19,967 nt of DNA, taken from the NCBI GenBank assembly GCA_964520785.1, contig CAZFQG010000117.1, forward strand, positions 1 to 19,967, read 5' to 3'. The position numbers and the translations under genes are program-made. Each line of letters starts with the position of its first letter. The first letter of the stretch is position 1. Below the pieces are notes generated by a model. That model saw nothing but the letters and a program-made list of their open reading frames with translations. It searched no databases and was not told the DNA's origin. Positions 13,907 through 19,967 of this stretch are shown piece after piece. Source of the DNA: CAZFQG01 sp964520785 (GTDB lineage Bacteria > Planctomycetota > Planctomycetia > Pirellulales > Thermoguttaceae).

Positions 13907-15034
13907 CTACGCCTTCGCTTTCTTCGCCATGCGCTGCTTCGCTTCGTCCGCGTCCTCGAAAAACCCCCGCTCCACGGCGGCGATCTTGGCGGACAGTTGC
14001 TCCGGCTGGTTCGCTTTCATCAGGACTTCCTCCTTCGTACACGTCTTGTTTTCCCACAAGCGGAAAAGGTGGTCGTCGAGCAGTTGCATTCCCTGCTTCG
14101 CCCCGGTCTGGATCGCCGAGGTGATACGGAACACTTTGTTTTCACGGATCAGGTTCGCGATGGCCGGGGTGATCACGAGCATCTCGTACGCCGCCACCCG
14201 GCCGCCTTGGATTCGCGGGAGCAACACCTGGGAAAGGATGCCGATCATGGCCGTGGCCAACTGGGTGCGGATTTGCTCCTGCTGGTTCATCGGGAAGGCG
14301 TCGATAATACGGTTGATCGTGCCGGACGCCCCGGTCGTGTGGAGCGTGCCGAAGACGATGTGGCCGGTTTCCGCCGCCGTGATGGCCGCTTCGATCGTTT
14401 CGAGGTCACGCATTTCACCGACGAGGATCACGTCCGGATCCTGCCGCAACGCGCGGCGGATGGCCTCTTGGAAACTGGGCACGTCCACGTGCAGCTCGCG
14501 CTGGTTCACCAGCGACTTCTTGTGTTCGTGGTAGAACTCGATCGGGTCTTCGATCGTGATGATGTGATGGTCCATGATCCGGTTGATGTAGTCGATCGCC
14601 GCGGCGAGCGTCGTCGTCTTGCCGGAACCGGTCGGACCGGTCACCAAGATCAATCCTCGCGGACGCATGATGAGGTCCGTCAGAACCGGCGGCGTCCCCA
14701 ACTGGTCGAACGTCATCTTGTTCTGCGGCAATTGCCGCAGAACCAGCGCCACGTTCCCGCGCTGTTTGAAAATCGACACGCGGAACCGGGCCAATTCGCC
14801 GAACGCGAACCCGAAGTCGGAGCTGCCGACCTCCTGAAGCTCCTGCTGGCACCGTTCCGGCGCGATACTCTTCATTAAGCTCACGGTGTCGTCCGGTTCG
14901 AGTTCCTTCGTCTCCAACCGGATCAACCGCCCGTGAAGCCGCACGACCGGGGGGCAGCCAACCGTCAGGTGAAGGTCACTCGCATCGCGGTTGATCACCG
15001 TATGCAGCAGTTTGTCGATGAGGACCGTACCCAT
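13907..15034 (-). CDS. pilT: PilT-like retraction ATPase
   Basis: This 375-residue protein has the length and plan of PilT, the hexameric ATPase that depolymerises type IV pili. The N-terminal half has the small PilT PAS-like domain (INRDASDLHLTVGCPPVVRL). The motor has Walker A GPTGSGKT (133-140), the Asp box TIEDPIEF, Walker B VILVGEMRD (202-210) and the His box GTLHTTGA (229-236). AIANLIRENK (291-300) corresponds to the AIRNLIREG motif that distinguishes PilT from GspE/PilB; Arg-to-Ala at the third position is a small departure. There is no zinc tetracysteine, as expected. The C-terminus is charged (KQRMAKKAKA). ATG 15034 follows GGAG at 8 nt. A possible promoter lies about 85 nt upstream. 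The gene is between two GspE-type genes. Confidence 0.92.
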   Translation of the reverse strand: MGTVLIDKLLHTVINRDASDLHLTVGCPPVVRLHGRLIRLETKELEPDDTVSLMKSIAPERCQQELQEVGSSDFGFAFGELARFRVSIFKQRGNVALVLRQLPQNKMTFDQLGTPPVLTDLIMRPRGLILVTGPTGSGKTTTLAAAIDYINRIMDHHIITIEDPIEFYHEHKKSLVNQRELHVDVPSFQEAIRRALRQDPDVILVGEMRDLETIEAAITAAETGHIVFGTLHTTGASGTINRIIDAFPMNQQEQIRTQLATAMIGILSQVLLPRIQGGRVAAYEMLVITPAIANLIRENKVFRITSAIQTGAKQGMQLLDDHLFRLWENKTCTKEEVLMKANQPEQLSAKIAAVERGFFEDADEAKQRMAKKAKA

Positions 15035-15120
15035 TCAATCTATCTCCATAAGCGGACTCCCGCCACGACCGTCGGGAAACCGCACATTCTTGACGCCGGA
15101 GCCTCTCGGCCCGCGCTAGG

Positions 15121-15149
15121 ATTATTCGAAAGTCAAACTCAAGACACAA
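15121..15149 (-). promoter_or_regulatory. Candidate sigma-70-type promoter for the pilT operon segment
   Basis: In the AT-rich gap between the upstream ATPase stop and pilT, the minus strand has TTGTGT (15149-15144), a 17-nt spacer, and AATAAT (15126-15121), a 5/6 match to the -10 box. The -35 matches only 3/6. It would give a leader of roughly 80 nt before pilT. This is a visual match only. Confidence 0.35.
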
Positions 15150-15227
15150 ACAAAACGCAAATAATGCACTTCCTATAGGGGGGCTGTACGAATACGGCGT
15201 CGATTCCGCGGATTACGCCAGGCTTTG

Positions 15228-16934
15228 TTAGTCGACAAGTTTGGCAACACGGGTAACCTCTTCCAGCGTCGTCAGGCCGCGGCAGGCCTTGTCGATCCCA
15301 TCCATATACAGCGTCCGCATTCCTGCCTGAACGGCCGCACGGCGAAGCTCGCCGGTCGGCGCCTCTTGGAATGCCAACTCGCGCAGTTTCGAAACCATCG
15401 GCATGAGTTCAAACAGCGCCATTCGTCCGCGATAGCCGCTCCCCCCACAATGGTTACACCCCTTCCCCTTGAAAAACGTGGCCTTGGCAGCTTGCTCCGG
15501 AGAGACCTCCGCCGCTTGGAGTACCTCGTCTCCAGGCGAGTACTGCTCCTTACAGTTCTGGCAAACCACGCGAACCAAACGCTGGGCCATGATGGCCGCG
15601 ACGCTGCTGGACACGAGATACGATGCAACGCCCATATCAACCAGACGTGTAATGGCACCGGGCGCATCGTTCGTATGAAGTGTACTGAAGACCAAGTGTC
15701 CTGTCAGAGAAGCCTGAATACCCATCTGAGCCGTCTCAAGGTCTCGCATTTCACCAACGAGGATGATATTGGGGGCTTGGCGAAGCATGGACCGAATGAC
15801 ACGCGCGAAGTCGAGCCCGATGTTGTGCCGGACCTCCACCTGGTTTATCCCCTGCAGGTAGTACTCGACTGGGTCCTCGGCGGTGATGATCTTCTTGTCC
15901 GGGGTATTCAATTCGTTTAGAGCCGCATAGAGCGTCGTGGTTTTTCCGGAACCGGTCGGCCCCGTCACGAGCAGGATGCCGTTTGGTCGGCTGATGATAT
16001 TGCGAAAGAGCTGGTATTGTTCGTCGGAGAAGCCGAGCTGCTTCAGGCCGATCTTGATGCTGTCCTTGTCCAATATCCGCATCACGACCGACTGGCCGTG
16101 GCTGGTGGGGATGATACTGACCCGAAGGTCAAGTTCCTTGTCTCCAACCGTGACCTTAATACGCCCGTCCTGAGTCCGTCGCCGCTCGGCAATGTCAAGG
16201 CGAGAAAGAATTTTTATGCGAGAAAGAAGCGCCCCGAGCAGCCGGCGCGGAGGGCTATCCCGTTCGATGAGCCGACCGTCGATCCGATAACGAACGCGAA
16301 TCCGGTTCTCGAAGGGCTCGATGTGAATATCGGACGCGCGTAGCTGAACGGCTTCGGTGATGATGAGGTGGGTCAGCCGGACGATCGGCGCGCTGGCCTC
16401 GTCGACATCTTCGTCCAGGTCTCCCTCCTCCTCGGTCTCGGTGAAGTCAATCGCGGTATCGGTGAATTCCTGCAACATCGAGTCGGCGCTCTCGCCGACC
16501 GTCTGGCCGTAGTAGCGGTTGACCGCCTCGAGGATGGCGTCGCGCGGCGCCAAGGCAATTTCAATCTGCCGGTTAAGAATAAACCGGAGTTTCTCGATGA
16601 CCTCGAAATTGAGAGGATCACTAAGAATGACTTTGAGCTGATTCCCCTCTTCGCTCAAGGGAAGAACGGCGTTTTCCCGAGCAACCGACTCTGGAACCAA
16701 TTCCACGGTGGAGGGAGGGATGACCGCTTCGCGGAGATCGACGTACTCCAGCCCATGTTGCTGGGCCATCGCCTTCATCACCTCATCGCCGGTCGCGTAG
16801 CCAAGCTCCTGCAGAGCTTCCGGCAAACCCATCCCCGACTCTTTCGCGTACTGCTGGGCCTCTTGAATCTGGTCCGGACTGACTACGCCCTGTTGTACAA
16901 GAATGATCGTATAGTCCGCTTTGCGTTTTGACAT
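15228..16934 (-). CDS. GspE/PilB-like assembly ATPase (upstream copy)
   Basis: This 568-residue assembly ATPase is paralogous to the copy at 12122-13840. The N-terminal MshEN-like domain (VVSPDQIQEAQQYAKESGMG) is followed by the motor with Walker A GPTGSGKT (325-332), AEDPVEYY, Walker B IILVGEMRD and His box STLHTNDAPGA. The tetracysteine zinc site is C458, C461, C493 and C496. Where most family members read LRQDPDI before Walker B, this one reads LRQAPNI. ATG 16934 was chosen because GGAG stands 8 nt upstream and the protein then begins MSKRKADYTIIL; an upstream TTG (16976) in frame adds only arginine/alanine-rich residues. It is the first gene of the cluster, facing scpB. By eye its sequence is somewhat less GC-rich than the ATPase downstream of pilT. 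Confidence 0.92.
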   Translation of the reverse strand: MSKRKADYTIILVQQGVVSPDQIQEAQQYAKESGMGLPEALQELGYATGDEVMKAMAQQHGLEYVDLREAVIPPSTVELVPESVARENAVLPLSEEGNQLKVILSDPLNFEVIEKLRFILNRQIEIALAPRDAILEAVNRYYGQTVGESADSMLQEFTDTAIDFTETEEEGDLDEDVDEASAPIVRLTHLIITEAVQLRASDIHIEPFENRIRVRYRIDGRLIERDSPPRRLLGALLSRIKILSRLDIAERRRTQDGRIKVTVGDKELDLRVSIIPTSHGQSVVMRILDKDSIKIGLKQLGFSDEQYQLFRNIISRPNGILLVTGPTGSGKTTTLYAALNELNTPDKKIITAEDPVEYYLQGINQVEVRHNIGLDFARVIRSMLRQAPNIILVGEMRDLETAQMGIQASLTGHLVFSTLHTNDAPGAITRLVDMGVASYLVSSSVAAIMAQRLVRVVCQNCKEQYSPGDEVLQAAEVSPEQAAKATFFKGKGCNHCGGSGYRGRMALFELMPMVSKLRELAFQEAPTGELRRAAVQAGMRTLYMDGIDKACRGLTTLEEVTRVAKLVD

Positions 16935-17067
16935 ACCGACTCCGGGAGAAGCGGCCCGCGCACACGGCGAGCGCACTCAATACTTTCTATCCAATACGGT
17001 TCTACAACAGCACCCACCCCCTATTGGCACTACGGCGATAAGCATTTCCAAGACTGGGGTTAAATCT

Positions 17068-17096
17068 AGCGTAATGATGCCCCCAAATCATGTCAA
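17068..17096 (-). promoter_or_regulatory. Candidate promoter of the pilus/secretion gene cluster
   Basis: The minus strand reads TTGACA (17096-17091), a perfect -35 box, then a 17-nt spacer and TACGCT (17073-17068), a 3/6 match to the -10. It lies about 130 nt upstream of the first ATPase start, in the intergenic region divergent with scpB. No conserved operator is evident. Confidence 0.45.
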
Positions 17097-17172
17097 GCAA
17101 TAGTCGCGAAGAATGACGCCTACGCGGATGATTTCGGTTGTTCCATGGGGCGTAAGTGCCGTATTCGGCCTG

Positions 17173-17202
17173 TTACGACAAGGTCAACCGGAGTATTATA
17201 AC
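17173..17202 (+). promoter_or_regulatory. Candidate promoter of scpB
   Basis: The plus strand has TTACGA (17173-17178), an 18-nt spacer, and TATAAC (17197-17202), a 5/6 -10 match, about 110 nt before the scpB start. The -35 is weak. The rest of 16935-17310 contains no gene that I can support. Confidence 0.3.
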
Positions 17203-17310
17203 CGTTCCTTGGTCAATTCAAGACCAGCGCACCGTTGTGTCGTTGCCGGATCCTACTAGTTTCTCGCGCCGCCGGTTTCGCTGGAATCCAGCGAGCTCCC
17301 CTCTTTTCCC

Positions 17311-18075
17311 ATGCCTGATAGGCCTCAAGACCCTTCGATGACCCCTTCGGACGAGTCGGGTATCTCGCTCGATGCGTTGAGCGAAGCGTTCGCCCGAGCC
17401 ATGGGCACCGTCGCGTCGAGTAGCGGATCACCGCCGGAAGACCCCTCCAATGGTGAGACTCACGAGGATCGGAACGGTTTGAACGGCGGGAAAGAGACCG
17501 ACGACTTCGGTCCCGAAGCCAAAGCGGACGTTCCGGAAGACGAGGGGGATGCCTGCTGTCCGATAGCCCCGCTTTCGATCTTTGAGGCGATGCTTTTCGT
17601 GGGGGACGCGTCCAATCGGCCTCTTTCAGCCTCCCGAGTGGCGGAGTTGATGCGCGGGGTGGAACCGGAGGAGATACCGGAGCTGGTGCGCGAGTTGAAT
17701 GCCAAGTACCGCGAGAACAACTGTCCGTACGAAATCCACGGAGAAGAGGGTGGATATCGTTTGCGGCTGCGAGAACGGTTCCGTTCGGTACGTGAGCGTT
17801 TTTACGGCAAGGTCCGCCAGACGCGGCTATCTCAGGCAGCGGTCGACACGCTCGCCATCGTTGCCTACCGCCAGCCCCTGACCGCGGAAGCAATCTCCAA
17901 ACTTCGCGAACGTCCCTCCGGTGGAATTCTCAATCAGCTCGTTCGCCGCCAATTGCTACGTATCGAACGATCCGGTCCGAATTCAAAGCGGGCCGTCTAC
18001 TACACCACGCAGCGTTTTCTAGACCTTTTCGGATTGGAGAGCCTGGCCGATCTGCCGCAAACGGAGGAACCATAG
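17311..18075 (+). CDS. scpB: ScpB, segregation and condensation protein B, with acidic N-terminal extension
   Basis: ScpB is the winged-helix kleisin-interacting subunit of the SMC-ScpA-ScpB condensin that organises and segregates the chromosome. The core lies at about residues 86-246: LSIFEAMLFVGDASNRPLSA opens the first winged helix, and AAVDTLAIVAYRQPLTAEAI marks the second. The end, YYTTQRFLDLFGLESLADLP, is nearly the family consensus. The 254 residues exceed the usual roughly 180-200 because about 85 Asp-, Glu-, Ser- and Gly-rich residues precede the core. ATG 17311 has no clear ribosome binding site, nor does ATG 17338, which would remove nine residues; initiation may begin within the extension. 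It is the only plus-strand gene here and no scpA adjoins it in the window. It converges on the diguanylate cyclase gene. Confidence 0.93.
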   Translation: MPDRPQDPSMTPSDESGISLDALSEAFARAMGTVASSSGSPPEDPSNGETHEDRNGLNGGKETDDFGPEAKADVPEDEGDACCPIAPLSIFEAMLFVGDASNRPLSASRVAELMRGVEPEEIPELVRELNAKYRENNCPYEIHGEEGGYRLRLRERFRSVRERFYGKVRQTRLSQAAVDTLAIVAYRQPLTAEAISKLRERPSGGILNQLVRRQLLRIERSGPNSKRAVYYTTQRFLDLFGLESLADLPQTEEP

Positions 18076-18108
18076 ACGCGTACGGCAAACCCGGCACGAG
18101 TCAGTATT

Positions 18109-18147
18109 CGCCTCGCGATTGGGAGCGGCGGCACCCCTATCGAGGCG
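18109..18147. terminator. Possible bidirectional terminator between convergent genes
   Basis: CGCCTCG (18109-18115) and CGAGGCG (18141-18147) form an inverted repeat with a 25-nt loop in the 91-nt gap between scpB and the diguanylate cyclase gene. Only a loose T-rich stretch follows on the plus strand and none on the minus. The position is right but the structure is weak. Confidence 0.25.
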
Positions 18148-18166
18148 TGATTCTTGTCCTCCAATC

Positions 18167-19096
18167 TCACCCCGACGGCTCGCCGTGGAGGCGAAATCGC
18201 GTCGCGCGATTGCGACCGAGGTGTTTGGAGGCGTAGAGGGCGCTGTCCGCTTCGGCCAGGAGCGTGGCGGGGTCGGCGACGCGGCCGGCCAGGGCGGTCG
18301 CCCCGAGGCTGGCGGTAAAGGGCGGAAACTCCGCCGGTTGGGTCTTCGTTCCGGTCTCGATCGCCTCTCGCAGTCGCTCGGCCACGACATGGGGATGGGC
18401 CGTTTCCACGCCCAGGAGCAACACGGCGAACTCATCGCCGCCGAACCGGGCCGCCAAGTCGGTCTTTCGCACGGTGCCGTGAATGATTTCCGCCGTCCGC
18501 CGAATCGCCGCGTCGCCGGCCGCGTGACCGAAACGGTCGTTGATTTGCTTGAATTCGTCCAGATCGATCAAGACGACTCCCAGATCGCCCCCATACCTCT
18601 CGATTCGGGAAAACTCTTCTCGTACACGGTCCTCGAAGTAGGACCGGTTAAAGAGTCCCGTAAGCCGGTCGCGGATCGTCGCCGCCTTGAGGACTTCGCA
18701 TTCGCGGTACCGACTCGCATGGGCACGCAGCCTCGCCGCCAGTTCGGCGACGTCGACCTCCGGCCGAACACAGTCGGCCGCTCCCGCCTCGAACGCGCTA
18801 ACCGCGAATCGCGGACCCTCCTTCGCCGCGGCCAGAATGACGACCGGAACACGGCGTTCGGCGTCGTCCTCTCGCAGCCGTCGATACGCGGCCAAGGTCG
18901 ACTCTTCTCCGCCGGTATCAATGGAAACGAGGAGGATCGCGTCGCATTCGGCGGAAACGGATACGTCGCCCGGGGGGCCGGCAAGCGAACGGAATTGCAC
19001 GAAAACCCCGACCCTTTGGAGCGATTCGCCCAGGGTGCGATTCTCCGGCGTATCCAATCCGACGAGAAGGACCGAGATCGGGTCAGTCCGGCGCAT
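18167..19096 (-). CDS. Diguanylate cyclase (GGDEF) with degenerate receiver-like N-domain
   Basis: This 309-residue protein should make cyclic di-GMP from two GTP. The GGDEF domain occupies about residues 138-300: DRLTGLFNRSYFEDRV at its start, the metal site in LIDLDEFKQIND (D178), and the active-site signature RFGGDEF (GGDEF 219-223). R210-x-x-D213, correctly placed before it, is the product-inhibition I-site. The first 130 residues resemble a receiver fold (VLLVGLDTPENR, then VVILAAAKEG and AFEAGAADCVRPEVDVAELA). However, the acidic pair of true receivers is missing (VGLD in place of DD) and the signature Lys is replaced by Arg in CVRPE, so phosphorylation is doubtful. ATG 19096 lies inside the response-regulator gene (14-nt overlap), implying coupled translation. 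Its likely role is to set c-di-GMP levels, which commonly affect pili, but no link to the pilus cluster is shown. Confidence 0.9.
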   Translation of the reverse strand: MRRTDPISVLLVGLDTPENRTLGESLQRVGVFVQFRSLAGPPGDVSVSAECDAILLVSIDTGGEESTLAAYRRLREDDAERRVPVVILAAAKEGPRFAVSAFEAGAADCVRPEVDVAELAARLRAHASRYRECEVLKAATIRDRLTGLFNRSYFEDRVREEFSRIERYGGDLGVVLIDLDEFKQINDRFGHAAGDAAIRRTAEIIHGTVRKTDLAARFGGDEFAVLLLGVETAHPHVVAERLREAIETGTKTQPAEFPPFTASLGATALAGRVADPATLLAEADSALYASKHLGRNRATRFRLHGEPSG

Positions 19097-19538
19097 GGGT
19101 CTCGTCGCGGACGGTCAGCCGAAGTTCGAACCGGTCGAGCGATTTGAACAGCATGATCAGATGGTCGAACCGTAGCGGCTTGCTGATGTAACTATGGCAA
19201 TCTAGATTGCACGACCGGATGATGTCGTCCTCCGACTGGGAGGTGGTGAGGACGACGACCGGGATATCGGCCAGCCCGGCGTCCGCCTTCAGCTCGGCGA
19301 GGAATTCGCGGCCGTTCTTGCGCGGCAGGTTCAAATCCAGCAGAATCAGGTCGGGCCGCGGGGCGTCGGTGAATCGTCCCTCGCGGCGGACGAACGCGGA
19401 GGCGCTCTCGCCATCGTGGACGACGTTCAAATCGGCGTTGAGCTTGTATTCCGCGATGAGCTGCTCGATGGACCAGATGTCGTCGGGATCGTCCTCGACC
19501 AGGAGGAGGACGGCGGTTCGAGGGGGTTCAGCGGACAT
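19083..19538 (-). CDS. Rcp1-type single-domain response regulator
   Basis: This 151-residue CheY-like receiver has no output domain. All key residues are present: E15-D16-D17 acidic pocket, phospho-acceptor D68 in LILLDLNLPRKNG, T98 and K120 in ISKP. The pattern LLVEDDPDD near the start and LNLPRKNGREFL is typical of Rcp1-like regulators, which work with phytochrome-type or other PAS histidine kinases. ATG 19538 is preceded by AAGGAAGGA at 7-8 nt, a strong ribosome site; the frame extends upstream but that sequence is antisense-like and overlaps the oxidoreductase gene. It begins 29 nt after the oxidoreductase stop and overlaps the diguanylate cyclase gene by 14 nt. It might pass a kinase signal to that cyclase, whose own receiver looks inactive. 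The partner kinase is not in the window. Confidence 0.93.
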   Translation of the reverse strand: MSAEPPRTAVLLLVEDDPDDIWSIEQLIAEYKLNADLNVVHDGESASAFVRREGRFTDAPRPDLILLDLNLPRKNGREFLAELKADAGLADIPVVVLTTSQSEDDIIRSCNLDCHSYISKPLRFDHLIMLFKSLDRFELRLTVRDETHAPD

Positions 19539-19567
19539 AAGACATTCCTTCCTTGAATTCGGTTTGA

Positions 19568-19966
19568 CTACTTGGGGAAGCGTTTGCGAACGATTTTCAC
19601 CACCTCTTCCAACCAGGCTTTTCGCTCGGCCTCGTTGCTCATCACGACGGACTCGAAATTTCGGCGGTAAAAATCGCTCAAGCCGCACATTCCGAAGGTT
19701 ACCGTTTTCCAAAGATTCTCCAGCGGATCTCCGTAGACGTTCAGCTCCACGTCGCGCGGGGTGTTCGAGGTGGTGAAAACGACTGCCGTCCTGCCGGCGA
19801 GAAGGCCCTTCACTCCCTCCGGCGTGAATTCGGTGACGATCCCTTGCCGGAAGACGCGGTCGACCCATCCCTTGAGGATCGCCGGAGGTTGGCCCCACCA
19901 ATTCGGGTGAACCACGATGTAGCCATCCGCCTCGTCCAGTTCACGGCAGTACCGCTGTATGACTTC
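19568..19966 (-). CDS. Flavodoxin-fold NAD(P)H oxidoreductase (N-terminus beyond the window)
   Basis: The visible 132 residues run in from the right edge to a TAG at 19568-19570. HPNWWGQPPAILKGWVDRVF is the hallmark of the Flavodoxin_2 family (NQO1/MdaB/KefF-like NAD(P)H:quinone oxidoreductases): the WWG loop contacts FMN and substrate, and the stretch after it packs against the flavin. GLLAGRTAVVFTTSNTP is the following strand region. Family members are about 190-200 residues, so about 60 residues with the phosphate-binding loop lie outside. The frame before HPNWW reads EVIQRYCRELDEADGYIVV without a stop, so the GTG inside it is not the start. It precedes the response-regulator gene by 29 nt on the same strand. 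The substrate cannot be read from the sequence; an FMN-dependent quinone or ferric/azo reductase is possible. Confidence 0.88.
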   Translation of the reverse strand, partial: EVIQRYCRELDEADGYIVVHPNWWGQPPAILKGWVDRVFRQGIVTEFTPEGVKGLLAGRTAVVFTTSNTPRDVELNVYGDPLENLWKTVTFGMCGLSDFYRRNFESVVMSNEAERKAWLEEVVKIVRKRFPK

Positions 19967-19967
19967 G

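Noticed and set aside
13136..14878. Plus-strand open frame of 580 codons opposite the ATPase and pilT genes
   Set aside because: It spans the boundary of two well-recognised minus-strand genes and gives His-, Asp- and Arg-rich sequence with no motif. The same applies to plus-strand frames at 6872-8143, 8357-9538 and 10710-12068.
16935..16976. Upstream TTG start for the first GspE-like ATPase
   Set aside because: ATG 16934 has GGAG at a proper distance, and the added residues do not resemble the family.

Overview
The window is high-GC bacterial DNA with almost every base coding, and the left 17 kb is mostly one minus-strand gene cluster for a type IV pilus / type II secretion (T4P/T2S) machine. 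Several features look planctomycetal: very long pseudopilins, Asp-rich 'DxDNDGDGxxDSxWVDLG' motifs, a PilC/GspF with an extra hydrophobic insert, and the arrangement of two GspE-type ATPases around PilT. I suggest Planctomycetota from recognition only, not from a search. The 100-N run shows that this is a scaffolded draft assembly.

Layout, read in the direction of transcription (right to left). 16934-10731 encodes the motor: GspE/PilB-like ATPase, PilT-like retraction ATPase, a second GspE/PilB-like ATPase, and the PilC/GspF inner-membrane platform. 10602-5416 encodes four prepilin-like proteins: two long GspG-like, one GspH/FimT-like, one GspI/PilV-like. 4288-1 encodes a giant GspK/PilX-like protein that runs off the left edge after at least 1,429 codons. 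The order G, G, H, I, K-like follows the usual pseudopilin operon plan. No GspJ, secretin or prepilin peptidase is visible.

Two intercistronic gaps of this cluster are filled with palindrome-rich repeat islands. Island 1 (4289-5415) carries a Y1/HUH transposase of the REP-associated (RAYT) type, bracketed by hairpins in inverted orientation, and two arrays of a 39-bp tandem repeat. Island 2 (8039-8455) has the same building blocks in the same order but no visible transposase; its array is interrupted by the assembly gap. Together the islands form a REP/RAYT-type system inside a pilin operon and are the most interesting structure here.

The right end is separate. A short intergenic region holds divergent promoters. 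scpB (chromosome segregation) follows on the plus strand. It converges on a minus-strand group: a flavodoxin-fold NAD(P)H oxidoreductase cut by the right edge, an Rcp1-type response regulator, and a diguanylate cyclase with a degenerate receiver domain. The last two overlap and probably form one signalling unit.

There are no tRNA, rRNA, CRISPR or reverse-transcriptase features that I can support. Every T4P/T2S gene name is a family-level call. The sequence does not decide between pilus and secretion, although PilT favours a retractable pilus.
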